Of a stretch of 64,000 nt of DNA, positions 8,729 to 17,313 are shown in pieces. The position numbers and the translations under genes were made by a program. The notes below the pieces were generated by a model. That model saw nothing but the letters and a program-made list of their open reading frames with translations, ran no database searches and had not been told where the DNA came from. The number at the start of each line of letters is the position of its first letter. The stretch's first letter is position 1. Source of the DNA: an uncultured Hyphomonadaceae bacterium (GTDB taxonomy: Bacteria; Pseudomonadota; Alphaproteobacteria; Caulobacterales; Hyphomonadaceae); contig CAJXOF010000007.1 of NCBI GenBank assembly GCA_913057945.1, positions 154,894 to 218,893 of the forward strand. The letters run 5' to 3'.

Positions 8729-9318
8729 GCGGCGGTTGCCTGATCAGGGTTCAATACAGGCTTGAGGAGCCTTGCAGCCCGCGCCGATCCGAAATCCTTC
8801 ACCGCACGTGACAGTCGCGCGCGGTCCATACGTCGCGCACGCCTAAGTGCCTTGGGAAGCACTGCTGCCTTTTCCTCGGGAAGCCGATCGAGGTTGTGCA
8901 ACAGATCCACCAGGAGGAATTCTTCGCTGAGGTTTGAAGGAACAGAGGTCCGCATGCGGAAGTCATAGCGTCGGCCATCCAGCTCGAAATGGCCGTGCCG
9001 TTTGCGATTATAAACTACCGGCTCATTGTAGAGCTGCGTCGTTCCCAATTCGAGGCTGTTATAGGCGTTTGGCGAAACCATAAGAAACCGGTCATCCCCC
9101 AGGAATGACTCAACCAGCTTCTCCGGCTTGGCGGGTGCCTGCCCGAACCGAGTTTTCTTCGGAGCCATATAGAGCCCTGCCCCAACCTTTTCGAGGCGTC
9201 CTTCGTCAAGCAGCTGTCCAACATGTCGATCGACAGCGTTTGACCAGGTCGCAAGCTCCTTGCGCCGGTACACCTGTCCGGGGCGCAATTTCCTTTTTAG
9301 TTTTGCAAGCGCGGTCAT
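8725..9318 (-). CDS. abiEi: AbiEi-type antitoxin / winged-helix regulator
   Basis: 197 residues, first gene of the abiE operon. The N-terminal winged helix is visible in LRPGQVYRRKELATWSNAVDRHVGQLLDEGRLEKVGAGLY (positions about 12-51), followed by the antitoxin domain with SPNAYNSLELGTTQLYNEPV. AbiEi family members repress their own promoter by binding inverted repeats and neutralise AbiEii without needing stable contact. Its stop overlaps the toxin start. Subfamily (AbiEi versus the DUF6088-like group) cannot be decided here. Confidence 0.8.
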   Translation of the reverse strand: MTALAKLKRKLRPGQVYRRKELATWSNAVDRHVGQLLDEGRLEKVGAGLYMAPKKTRFGQAPAKPEKLVESFLGDDRFLMVSPNAYNSLELGTTQLYNEPVVYNRKRHGHFELDGRRYDFRMRTSVPSNLSEEFLLVDLLHNLDRLPEEKAAVLPKALRRARRMDRARLSRAVKDFGSARAARLLKPVLNPDQATAA

Positions 9319-9338
9319 GTTCTGTCTCCATCACCCAC

Positions 9339-9368
9339 AATATAGGGGTCATGCTCCATATTATGCAA
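9339..9368 (-). promoter_or_regulatory. Candidate promoter of the abiE operon
   Basis: On the minus strand TTGCAT (9368-9363), an 18-base spacer and TATATT (9344-9339) stand 20 bases before the abiEi ATG. The surrounding ATAATATGGAGCAT / ATGCTCCATATTAT is nearly palindromic, a plausible site for self-repression by AbiEi. Confidence 0.5.
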
Positions 9369-9900
9369 CATTTCTTATTAAAAAGTCATGCACAACAAAG
9401 ACAATAAATACTCTCGACACAGGTGCAAGATATTGATTTTACGATGTTTTATAGAATGAGGAAGCAGGTCTCTTAATCACCGGAATGGCACAATCTGTAC
9501 TAAACAAAAGGGTCTGGGGTCCAATTTATTTATGAATTGAAGCTCGTACGCAGCGAAACCAGGTTGCCCTTTCGCCAAGAGCCGACAATGGATTCCGAAC
9601 CGCGAGTGACGCGCCCGGTAATCGTGCTTGAAATTAAATTAATTCAACGCACTATGGCGCTCGAAACTTCGCTTGTTGTGCAGATTGTTTGCAATTTGTA
9701 GTGCAAACTGTGGTGCAGCCCTTTCGTGTTGTCAAAGTTCGACGCTGCCTATCAGCGACATTCGCATCGCTAACATGATTTGCTGGCCGTTCAAATTCGC
9801 GCTGGAGCGTAGCCATGCAACTTTTCGCTCGGGACTGACCCGCGGGTCTGGGTTGATCCTGCTCCGTTACGACAAACCTTGAGTGCTCAGAGGTTCTTTC
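9369..9900. other. Non-coding, AT-rich gap between abiE and the copper island
   Basis: About 530 bases with no convincing gene; short frames here lack ribosome sites and homologous-looking motifs. It is AT-richer than its surroundings by eye near 9400-9540 and 9620-9720. It marks the junction between chromosome-like genes and the metal island. I see no direct repeats, tRNA end or transposase remnant that would define an attachment site. Confidence 0.5.
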
Positions 9901-9927
9901 TTGATTTAAACCCCTATGGGGTATAAG
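9901..9927 (+). promoter_or_regulatory. CsoR-like operator 1 with overlapping promoter
   Basis: ACCCC-TAT-GGGGT (9910-9922) is a pseudo-palindrome of the kind bound by copper sensor CsoR. It overlaps a TATAAG -10 (9922-9927); TTGATT (9901-9906) could be the -35 with a short 15-base spacer. It precedes the small exported protein and copAB. The same motif occurs at 14196 and 21226. Confidence 0.65.
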
Positions 9928-9935
9928 TGGTAGTC

Positions 9936-10322
9936 ATGAACTTTGTTGTCGCAACTCTCGTGACGGTATTTTTCAGCCTGTCGCAGGTGCTCTGCGCGTG
10001 TCCCGTCGATATGTCGGCGACGAATAGCATGGCAACCGAGTTCACCGCTCATTCTCACCAGGCGCCCGCCGATGGGCCTGAGGCGCCCTGCGATGATGAG
10101 ACTGATCACTGCAAGCTTCAGACAGCAACGGTCGCCCAAGCCGACAAGACGGCGAACCCGGTCCAGCACGTATTAGGCGATACGACGCCCATCGGGCTTG
10201 CTACACCCTCATGGCAACACGCATGGAAGCGCGTCGTCAATGTCCGCACGCCCTGGCCTGAGGTCCGAAGTTACCTGCTGCAACAAACGCCAGTCACATT
10301 AAAGGTGCGTTCCCTGAGCTGA
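9936..10322 (+). CDS. Small exported Cys/His-rich protein upstream of copA
   Basis: 128 residues from ATG 9936 (GTG 9927 is an alternative). It has a hydrophobic signal segment (FVVATLVTVFFSLSQVLCAC), then CPVDMSA, a Met/His/Cys-containing middle (SHQAPADG, CDDETDHC) and a C-terminal tail LLQQTPVTLKVRSLS. It has the same layout as the protein at 21578-21997, including the Q-x-TP-(V/I)-(T/S)-LK tail, so the two are paralogues, each sitting just ahead of a copper operon. It is probably periplasmic and copper-related by context. No named domain recognised. Confidence 0.65.
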   Translation: MNFVVATLVTVFFSLSQVLCACPVDMSATNSMATEFTAHSHQAPADGPEAPCDDETDHCKLQTATVAQADKTANPVQHVLGDTTPIGLATPSWQHAWKRVVNVRTPWPEVRSYLLQQTPVTLKVRSLS

Positions 10323-10380
10323 TTTCGTGCGTCGCTGCATTAGCAGCCCGATTGCATAAATTCACCTCACGGAGACGATT

Positions 10381-12222
10381 ATGTTGAACAGACGACATAT
10401 GCTGCAGACGGTGCTCGGCACCGGCGCAGCCTGGGGGGCAAGCAGCCTCCTGCCCGCTTGGGCAAAATCTTCCAGCAACGGAAACCTTGGTGTGCCCTCA
10501 CTTTCGGGCACGCGCTTCGACCTCGAAATCGGGCAGTTCCCGGTCAGGCTCAACGGCAAAGTCGGTATGGCAACCGGAATCAATGGCACACTTCCCGGTC
10601 CGCTCTTGCGGTTGCGCGAGGGCGATGACGTTACAATGAACGTCACCAACCGGCTTGCCGAAGACACTTCGATCCATTGGCACGGACTGCTTGTCCCCTT
10701 CCATATGGACGGCGTGCCGGGCGTCAGCTTCCCGGGCATCAAACCGGGCGAAACGTTCAAATATCAGTTCAAGGTGCCGCAAAATGGCACTTACTGGTAT
10801 CACTCCCATTCTGGTCTGCAGGAACAACTCGGCCATTACGGTCCGATCGTCATAGATCCGGCAGGTACAGACCCAGTGGCTTATGACCGGGAATATGTTC
10901 TCGTCCTCAGCGACTGGAGTTTCACGCATCCGCACCGGATCTTCGACAAGCTCAAGAAGAATGCCGAGAGCCTGAATTTCAACCGCCCGACCCTGTCGAA
11001 CCCAACCGGACTTGGCGGCATGTGGGGGCAGATGCGAATGAGCCCGCGCGATCTCGCAGACGTGACCGGCGAAACCTACACCTACCTGATCAATGGCCAT
11101 TCGACGGCCGATAATTTCAATATGGTCTTCCAGCCGGGCGAGCGGGTTCGCCTGCGCATTATCAACGCCTCCGCCATGACCCTCTTCAATGTCCGCCTCC
11201 CGGGCTTGCCGATGACGGTGGTCCAGGCCGACGGTCTGAATGTCCAGCCGGTTGAGACCGACGAGTTCCAGATGGGCGTGGCCGAGACGTATGATGTCAT
11301 CATCGCGCCGACCGAAGCGCGCGCCTACGCCTTTGTTGCCGAATCGATCGACCGCTCCGGCCAGGCCGTCGCCACGCTCGGCCCGCGTGCCGGTATGCGG
11401 GTCGATGCGCCTGCGCTTCGAGCTGTGCCGATGCTGACCATGCGGGACATGGGAATGGCCCATGGAGACATGGCGGGCATGTCAGGCATGGGGAGAATGG
11501 ATCATGGTCCGGACACCGCGACGGCCGGGGACGACATGAAAGGCCACGACATGGGTGCCATGTCGATGATGCCCGATCCTCATGGTCCGGCGGTCCAGCC
11601 CGTCAAGATTGAAGCAGATATAGAGCGCGGCCCCGGTGTCGCAAAAGTATCAGGCATGACGATGAGCCGCTTGGGCGAACCCGGTCTCGGGCTTGATGAT
11701 GTCCCCCACCGCACGCTCACCTACAACCAGCTTCGCGCGCTCGACATGAATGAGGACCATCGCCCGCCTGGCCGCGAAATTGTCATTCATCTGACGTCGA
11801 ACATGGAACGCTACATGTGGTCGTTCGACGGTGTAAAATTCTCCGAGGTAACCGAGTCAATCAAGTTCTACGAGGGTGAACGTGTTCGCCTGACGCTCGT
11901 AAACGATACAATGATGCCACACCCGATCCATTTGCACGGCATGTTTTTCGATCTCGTGAATGGCGGTGGTCATCACATGCCGCGCAAGCACACAGTAACG
12001 GTCAAGCCTGCAGACAGGGTCAGCGTCGACATCACCGCAGAACATGTCGGTGACTGGGCGTTCCACTGCCATCTGCTTTACCACATGCACGCTGGCATGA
12101 TGCAGGTCGTCAGCGTCATTCCGCCAGCAGACGATACGACACCAGCTGAAAAAATGCCGGCAGGTCAGATGAATATGCCCATGGACCATCACGGCATGAA
12201 CCATGGGGAGGGAAAATCATGA
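10381..12222 (+). CDS. copA: CopA/PcoA-type multicopper oxidase
   Basis: 613 residues, periplasmic Cu(I) oxidase of copper resistance. A Tat signal starts the protein (NRRHMLQTVLGTGAAWGASS). Copper ligand motifs are HWHGLLVPFHMDGVPG (about residue 98), YWYHSHSGLQEQLGHYG (about 138), HPIHLHGMFFDL (about 515) and HCHLLYHMHAGMM (about 561), covering the T1 and T2/T3 sites. Between domains 2 and 3 lies a Met-rich stretch (MRDMGMAHGDMAGMSGMGRM, about 353) typical of CopA. Length fits the PcoA family. It overlaps copB by ATGA and is probably induced through the CsoR-like site at 9910. Confidence 0.95.
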   Translation: MLNRRHMLQTVLGTGAAWGASSLLPAWAKSSSNGNLGVPSLSGTRFDLEIGQFPVRLNGKVGMATGINGTLPGPLLRLREGDDVTMNVTNRLAEDTSIHWHGLLVPFHMDGVPGVSFPGIKPGETFKYQFKVPQNGTYWYHSHSGLQEQLGHYGPIVIDPAGTDPVAYDREYVLVLSDWSFTHPHRIFDKLKKNAESLNFNRPTLSNPTGLGGMWGQMRMSPRDLADVTGETYTYLINGHSTADNFNMVFQPGERVRLRIINASAMTLFNVRLPGLPMTVVQADGLNVQPVETDEFQMGVAETYDVIIAPTEARAYAFVAESIDRSGQAVATLGPRAGMRVDAPALRAVPMLTMRDMGMAHGDMAGMSGMGRMDHGPDTATAGDDMKGHDMGAMSMMPDPHGPAVQPVKIEADIERGPGVAKVSGMTMSRLGEPGLGLDDVPHRTLTYNQLRALDMNEDHRPPGREIVIHLTSNMERYMWSFDGVKFSEVTESIKFYEGERVRLTLVNDTMMPHPIHLHGMFFDLVNGGGHHMPRKHTVTVKPADRVSVDITAEHVGDWAFHCHLLYHMHAGMMQVVSVIPPADDTTPAEKMPAGQMNMPMDHHGMNHGEGKS

Positions 12223-13022
12223 TGAAACCGAATTTGGCAGCCCCTCTCCTCCTCGGCTTCGCGCTCTACGCGACCGGCAGCGCGTTCGCGGAAGACACAA
12301 ATCAAACCCCGCCCTGGGATCAGGCCGACGCCATCTACGGCGAGGATGCAATGGCGGACGCTCGCCGGGACGTTCTTGCGGAAGGCGGAGACCAGAAGAG
12401 CTTCTACATCCTCTTCAACCAGCTCGAGGCTCAGATGTCTGACGAGGGCGACAGTTTGTACTGGAACGGACAGGCTTGGTATGGGGGCGATATCAACAAG
12501 CTCTGGTTCAAGAGCGAGGGCCGCGCCTCTCTGAATGGAGAGGGCGTGGATGATGCCGAGATCCAGGCGCTCTATTCCCGCGCGGTTGCGCCTTTCTGGA
12601 ATGTTCAGGCGGGCGTTCGCTACGACATCGAACCGGATAGTCTCGCGCATGGGGTCGTCGCACTGAATGGTCTGGCGCCCTACTGGTTCGAAGTCGACGC
12701 TTCCGCCTTTCTCAGTGAAAAAGGCGATGTAACGGCCCGCATCGAGGCTGAATATGAGTTGCTCCTGACCCAGCGGTTGATCTTGCAGCCTCGGATCGAA
12801 GCAAATCTTTCCGCGCAGGACATACCGGAAAGGGAAACGGGCGCGGGACTTAGCACACTCGATGCCGGCTTGCGGCTTCGTTATGAAATCAGGAGGGAGT
12901 TTGCGCCTTATGTCGGCGTCGAATGGCAAAGCGCCTTCGGTGAGACACGCGACATGATCAAAGCCGCAGGCGGTGAAGGCGACGATATCGTCTTTCTCGT
13001 GGGCCTGCGGACCTGGTATTAG
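12219..13022 (+). CDS. copB: CopB outer-membrane copper resistance protein
   Basis: 267 residues with an N-terminal signal (LLLGFALYATGSAFAE) and a beta-barrel-like remainder with alternating aromatic/polar strands ending in LVGLRTWY, a terminal aromatic residue typical of outer-membrane barrels. It matches the CopB/PcoB family (GGDINKLWFKSEG; AVAPFWNVQAGVRYD; YVGVEWQSAFGETRD). The Met/His-rich N-terminal extension found in some CopB proteins is missing. It is translationally coupled to copA by a 4-base overlap. It probably sequesters or exports copper with CopA. Confidence 0.93.
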   Translation: MMKPNLAAPLLLGFALYATGSAFAEDTNQTPPWDQADAIYGEDAMADARRDVLAEGGDQKSFYILFNQLEAQMSDEGDSLYWNGQAWYGGDINKLWFKSEGRASLNGEGVDDAEIQALYSRAVAPFWNVQAGVRYDIEPDSLAHGVVALNGLAPYWFEVDASAFLSEKGDVTARIEAEYELLLTQRLILQPRIEANLSAQDIPERETGAGLSTLDAGLRLRYEIRREFAPYVGVEWQSAFGETRDMIKAAGGEGDDIVFLVGLRTWY

Positions 13023-13031
13023 GAGAACAAA

Positions 13032-14126
13032 ATGGGCGGTTTCATAGAACCCAATATTCACCCCGTGCTGGTGCATTTTACCTATGCCCTCGGCACATCT
13101 GCAGCCTTGGCATATGTGGCTGGCCTCCTCGTACCTGCAGGCCGCTGGCGCGACAGCCTTCGACCGGCCGCCGACTGGATGCTGGCATTGGCTGCCTTGG
13201 CGGTTCTGGCCACCATCGCGGCCGGGTTTCAGGCCTATTACAGCGTTGCTCACGATGCGCCGTCCCATGAAGCGATGACAACCCATCGCAACTGGGCTGT
13301 TCCCACGGGCCTCGCATTACTGGCCCTCGCCGGTTGGCGCTGGCTGAGAAGGGCCTCGTCGCCCGGCCCGGTATTTGCGATCAGTGCCCTGGCGGTGGCA
13401 GGTCTTTTGACGGTTACAGCGTGGTGGGGAGGCACAATTGTCTACAAGTACGGACTTGGCGTGCAGACCCTTCCTGAAGCCAGCGGGCCAGGCCACGATC
13501 ATGATCATGGCGGCGGAGCCGGTCATGGCGACCAAGGCACCGTAAATTCAACAGACGATCATCAAGACGCTCACGGAGCGCCTCCATCCGACACGATGGA
13601 TGGATCATCGGCGAGCGGCGATGGACATGATCACGACCATACCGACGGTGCAGCTGATCGAGAAATGTCAGGCACGGTCCCCGCCGGACACGACAACTCC
13701 GACGGCCATCACGACACCAAACCGGTCTCGACTGATGAACAGGCGATCCTGGATATCATGGCCGCGATCGAAACCGGTTGGGAGACCGGCGATGGCGAAC
13801 TGTTCCGACAGAACTTTCTCGACTGGTCAGGCGCCCGGTACTTTGAGTCAGGCGGCGAGAATACTGGCCTGCTCGACCTTGTCGAAAATCATGTCGAGCC
13901 CGAAAAAGATACCATTCCGGATCTCGAACTCGACTTCTCGAATATAGACGTGCAATTCGAGGGAAGTGACTTTGCATGGGCTGTCGCGGACACAGCGATC
14001 AGTGGAACGTTCAGCTCCAATGGCGAACGCCTGGAGCGTATCGGGAAACAAACGGTGCTGTTCCGCAAGGTCGCCGGCACCTGGCAGGTCATTCACACGC
14101 ACTCGTCCTCCCGTGCGCCGCGATAA
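13032..14126 (+). CDS. DUF2231 membrane protein fused to a SnoaL/DUF4440-like domain through a His-rich linker
   Basis: 364 residues in three parts. Residues 1-150 form a four-helix membrane domain of DUF2231 type (HPVLVHFTYALGTSAALAYV). Residues about 153-235 are a His/Asp-rich linker (GHDHDHGG, HDHDHTDG, HDNSDGHHDT) that should bind metal. Residues about 238-364 look like a SnoaL/DUF4440 (NTF2-like) domain with AILDIMAAIETGWETGD and a closing KVAGTWQVIHTHSSSR. It follows copB by 9 bases, so it is the last gene of the copper operon. Function unknown; a membrane metal-buffering or haem-linked role is inference. A DUF4440 domain after a His linker is an unusual fusion. Confidence 0.75.
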   Translation: MGGFIEPNIHPVLVHFTYALGTSAALAYVAGLLVPAGRWRDSLRPAADWMLALAALAVLATIAAGFQAYYSVAHDAPSHEAMTTHRNWAVPTGLALLALAGWRWLRRASSPGPVFAISALAVAGLLTVTAWWGGTIVYKYGLGVQTLPEASGPGHDHDHGGGAGHGDQGTVNSTDDHQDAHGAPPSDTMDGSSASGDGHDHDHTDGAADREMSGTVPAGHDNSDGHHDTKPVSTDEQAILDIMAAIETGWETGDGELFRQNFLDWSGARYFESGGENTGLLDLVENHVEPEKDTIPDLELDFSNIDVQFEGSDFAWAVADTAISGTFSSNGERLERIGKQTVLFRKVAGTWQVIHTHSSSRAPR

Positions 14127-14142
14127 GGAGGAAATCCAAACT

Positions 14143-14182
14143 GCCGCTTGCCGGCCAAGTTGAAAAGCAACCGGCAAGCGGC
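14143..14182. terminator. Long hairpin after the copAB operon
   Basis: GCCGCTTGCCGG (14143-14154), 16-base loop, CCGGCAAGCGGC (14171-14182): perfect 12-bp stem, no U-run after it. It ends 7 bases before the next promoter and probably isolates the two transcription units. Confidence 0.6.
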
Positions 14183-14189
14183 GATGATA

Positions 14190-14218
14190 TTGAATATACC
14201 CCCTAGGGGTATTATACT
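14190..14218 (+). promoter_or_regulatory. CsoR-like operator 2 filling a promoter spacer
   Basis: TTGAAT (14190-14195), then the 17-base pseudo-palindrome ATACCCCCTAGGGGTAT (14196-14212), then TATACT (14213-14218). The operator occupies exactly the 17-bp spacer, the standard geometry for CsoR repression. It drives the DUF5676-P-type ATPase unit. Confidence 0.75.
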
Positions 14219-14261
14219 ATGACTGTCCTACTTGCTCTTGCCTGGACCGCTGGAGGTCAGA

Positions 14262-14516
14262 ATGAAAATTATCCCCGTCGGACACTCGCTGTCTCTGTTC
14301 CTGCTCGTCAGTTATTTGCTGTGCGTCGGCTGGGGGAGTGTGACGCCGTCCAGCCTTCACATGCATCCAGCATGGCAGGATCTACTGCCCGGATTTGAGT
14401 TTGGAACGCTGACTGGTTTCCTGATCGGCCTTGTCGAGAGCTATCTCTATGGCTGGTACATCGCCCTTCTGTTCGTTCCCTTGTTCAACTTCTTCAACCG
14501 AAACAGCAGCGCATAA
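14262..14516 (+). CDS. DUF5676-like small membrane protein
   Basis: 84 residues from ATG 14262 with a strong GGAGGTCAGA ribosome site (the open frame extends to 14232). Two hydrophobic helices (SLFLLVSYLLCVGWG and TLTGFLIGLVESYLYGWYIA), ending in the characteristic GWYIALLFVPLFNFF of DUF5676 proteins. These occur beside copper ATPases and cupredoxins. It sits 53 bases before the P-type ATPase under the same CsoR-like promoter. Role unknown; probably an accessory to copper transport. Confidence 0.75.
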   Translation: MKIIPVGHSLSLFLLVSYLLCVGWGSVTPSSLHMHPAWQDLLPGFEFGTLTGFLIGLVESYLYGWYIALLFVPLFNFFNRNSSA

Positions 14517-14569
14517 AAGTGATGCATACCCTCATCCTGTGAAGCACTCCTGCTGAAAGAGTCAGAGCC

Positions 14570-16795
14570 ATGACCAACGACACTTCTCACGCCCATTCCG
14601 GACATGCGTGCCATCACAACGATCAGGCCGCTCCAGAGAAGCCCGATGATGCCTATGACAAGGTTCCGATCGGCTATGCCGGCACCGTCTGGACCTGTCC
14701 CATGCATCCGCAGGTACGCGAAACTGCCAATACAGGCTGCCCGATCTGCGGCATGGCGCTCGAACCGGAAACGGTGACGGCCGAGCAGGATACCAGCGAA
14801 CTGGATGACATGACGCGGCGCTTCTGGGTCGCCCTTGTCTTCTCGGCGCCACTGCTCGCCTTTGTCATGGGCGAAATGATTCCCGGCAGCCCGCTCAGGC
14901 ACTGGATTGATCCGACATGGAGTGTCTGGCTTCAGGCCCTGATCGCGACTCCCGTTGTCGTTTGGGCCGGCTGGCCTTTCTTCGTGCGCGGCTGGCAATC
15001 CGTGAAGCGACGCAACCTCAACATGTTCACCCTGATCGCGATGGGCGTCGGCGTGGCCTATATTTATTCCCTGGTCGCAACATTCGCGCCCGGCATATTT
15101 CCCGATTCATTCCGTGGGCATGGCGGCGCGGTAGCAGTCTACTACGAGGCGGCCGCCGTCATCGTTACGCTGGTTTTACTTGGCCAGGTGCTCGAACTGC
15201 GCGCGCGCAACGCCACCTCAGGAGCCATTCGTGCACTGCTGGAGCTTGCCCCTGCTACTGCGCGCAGGATTGCTGACGATGGCAGCGAACAGGATGTCGA
15301 TCTCGCGGATGTAAAGTCTGGCGACAAGCTGCGGGTCCGGCCAGGTGAGAAGATCCCGGTCGATGGCGAGGTCGTCGACGGCCATGGGTCGGTTGACGAG
15401 TCCATGGTCACCGGCGAACCCCTGCCCGTCGAAAAAGCCGCTGGCGCCCGTGTGACCGGCGGCACGGTCAACGGAACCGGGTCGCTCGTTATGAAGGCGA
15501 CACATGTGGGCGAAGACACGCTCTTGTCCCAGATTGTCCGAATGGTTGCCGCCGCTCAGCGGTCCCGAGCTCCAATCCAGCGGCTCGCTGATCTCGTCGC
15601 TGCCTGGTTCGTTCCGGCTGTTATTGGAATTGCAATCCTGACCTTTGTCGTGTGGGCCGTGTTCGGACCCGACCCGGCGATGGCTTTTGCGATCGTGAAT
15701 GCCGTTGCCGTCCTGATCATCGCATGTCCCTGTGCGCTAGGTCTGGCAACCCCGATGTCGATCATGGTCGGCACGGGCAAGGGCGCGTCCAACGGCATCC
15801 TGATCAAGAATGCTGAAGCGTTGGAGACGCTTGAGAAGGTCGATACGATCGTGGTCGACAAGACCGGGACGTTGACGCTCGGACGCCCCGAACTGGTACG
15901 CGTCCAGCCAGGCGAAGGCTTCGACGAAGCCTCGTTGCTTAGTCTCGTAGCCGCGGTGGAACGTTTGAGCGAGCACCCACTTGCCGACGCGATCGTGCGT
16001 GGCGCAAAAGGCAAGGGCGCGCCTCACAAGGATGCGCACGGATTTGAATCCGTCACTGGCGAAGGTGCGCAGGCAAGCGTCGACGGCCAAACCGTCGCCA
16101 TCGGCAACAGAAAGATGATGCAGCGGATCGGGGGCTGGTCTGACGACCTCGGGACACGCGCTGACCAGTACCGCACCGAAGGCCAGACGGTTATGTTCGC
16201 CGCCGTCGACGGAAAACCGGCAGGCCTTGTCTCTGTGGCGGACCCGATCAAGGAGACGACACCGGAAGCCATCAGACGTCTTCATGCCGAAGGGTTGAAG
16301 ATTGTGATGTTGACAGGTGACAATGAGACGACAGCACGCGCGGTCGCCGACAAGGTCGGCATCGATGAGGTTCACGCCGACGTCTCGCCTGAAGACAAGC
16401 ATCGGATCGTGTCCGAACTCCAGAAGAACGGTGCCCGCGTGGCCATGTGCGGTGACGGCATAAATGATGCGCCCGCGCTCGCTCAGGCGGATGTCGGAAT
16501 CGCCATGGGAACCGGAACCGATGTGGCCATGGAGAGTGCCGGTGTAACGCTTGTGAAAGGCGATCTGATCGGGGTCGCAAAGGCCCGGGAGCTCAGCCAC
16601 GCCACGATGCGCAACATCCGCCAGAACCTGTTCTTCGCGTTCTTCTACAATACGCTTGGCGTGCCGGTTGCCGCTGGCATTCTGTATCCCTTCTTCGGCT
16701 TGTTACTGAGCCCGATGATCGCGGCGGCCGCCATGAGTTTCAGCTCCGTATCTGTTATCGGCAACGCCTTGCGGCTGAGAACCCTTAAACTCTAA
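14570..16795 (+). CDS. Cu(I)-exporting P1B-type ATPase with N-terminal heavy-metal-binding domain
   Basis: 741 residues. The N-terminus is His-rich ([13 protein letters not shown]), then a heavy-metal-binding domain WTCPMHPQV...[10 protein letters not shown] (about 41-66) replaces the usual GMxCxxC HMA domains. The core has the TGE-type actuator ([14 protein letters not shown]), the transmembrane CPC motif in [10 protein letters not shown] (about 385), DKTGT phosphorylation site (about 429), SEHPLAD, and [10 protein letters not shown] (about 627). The last helices carry YN and MSFSSVSV, the Cu(I)-type signature. It pumps Cu(I)/Ag(I) from cytoplasm to periplasm. It is second in the CsoR-like-controlled unit. 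Confidence 0.95.
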   Translation: MTNDTSHAHSGHACHHNDQAAPEKPDDAYDKVPIGYAGTVWTCPMHPQVRETANTGCPICGMALEPETVTAEQDTSELDDMTRRFWVALVFSAPLLAFVMGEMIPGSPLRHWIDPTWSVWLQALIATPVVVWAGWPFFVRGWQSVKRRNLNMFTLIAMGVGVAYIYSLVATFAPGIFPDSFRGHGGAVAVYYEAAAVIVTLVLLGQVLELRARNATSGAIRALLELAPATARRIADDGSEQDVDLADVKSGDKLRVRPGEKIPVDGEVVDGHGSVDESMVTGEPLPVEKAAGARVTGGTVNGTGSLVMKATHVGEDTLLSQIVRMVAAAQRSRAPIQRLADLVAAWFVPAVIGIAILTFVVWAVFGPDPAMAFAIVNAVAVLIIACPCALGLATPMSIMVGTGKGASNGILIKNAEALETLEKVDTIVVDKTGTLTLGRPELVRVQPGEGFDEASLLSLVAAVERLSEHPLADAIVRGAKGKGAPHKDAHGFESVTGEGAQASVDGQTVAIGNRKMMQRIGGWSDDLGTRADQYRTEGQTVMFAAVDGKPAGLVSVADPIKETTPEAIRRLHAEGLKIVMLTGDNETTARAVADKVGIDEVHADVSPEDKHRIVSELQKNGARVAMCGDGINDAPALAQADVGIAMGTGTDVAMESAGVTLVKGDLIGVAKARELSHATMRNIRQNLFFAFFYNTLGVPVAAGILYPFFGLLLSPMIAAAAMSFSSVSVIGNALRLRTLKL

Positions 16796-16812
16796 TTTTC
16801 CGGAGCACAGAC

Positions 16813-17313
16813 ATGTCCAGACCACTTGCTATGAGCGCGCTCGGTGCGCTGATGATTGCAGCCCTGATAGCGGGCGTGATGCTCTTCTCCGCGTCACCCG
16901 CAGCCAACGCGCAAACAGTCACTGTACACAAGACGCCATGGTGCGGTTGCTGCGCCGCCTGGGTGGACCACCTGCATGACGAGGGTTTCTACGTCATCGT
17001 GAAAGAGGAAGAGGACCTGACACCCATTCGGTCACGGCTTGGTGTTCGGGATGAACTGATGAGTTGCCATACCGCAGAAGTCGACGGATATGTCGTTGAA
17101 GGTCACGTTCCCGCTCGGGAAATACGACGCTTGCTCGAAGAAAAGCCTGACGTCAACGGCGTCTCGGTGCCCGGCATGCCGCAAGGCTCTCCCGGCATGG
17201 AAACACCGAACGCGCCAGATCGGTATGATGTCATCATCTTCTCTGGAGAGGATGCCAGGACATATGCCTCCTATCGGGGAACGCAATTGGTCTCCGAACA
17301 GGCAAGACCATGA
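16813..17313 (+). CDS. DUF411 periplasmic metal-binding protein
   Basis: 166 residues. A signal/anchor helix (MIAALIAGVMLFSASPAANA) is followed by the DUF411 core: VTVHKTPWCGCCAAWVDHL with a CxCC cysteine cluster, MSCHTAEVDGYVVEGHVPA, and GVSVPGMPQGSPGME. DUF411 proteins accompany copper and silver resistance operons and are thought to bind copper in the periplasm. It begins 18 bases after the ATPase and overlaps the next gene by ATGA. The C-terminal extension (RYDVIIFSGEDARTYASYRG) is common in the family. Confidence 0.9.
   Translation: MSRPLAMSALGALMIAALIAGVMLFSASPAANAQTVTVHKTPWCGCCAAWVDHLHDEGFYVIVKEEEDLTPIRSRLGVRDELMSCHTAEVDGYVVEGHVPAREIRRLLEEKPDVNGVSVPGMPQGSPGMETPNAPDRYDVIIFSGEDARTYASYRGTQLVSEQARP

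Noticed and set aside
9673..9882. 69-residue frame in the gap before the copper island
   Set aside because: No ribosome site, low-complexity codon pattern and no recognisable motif.
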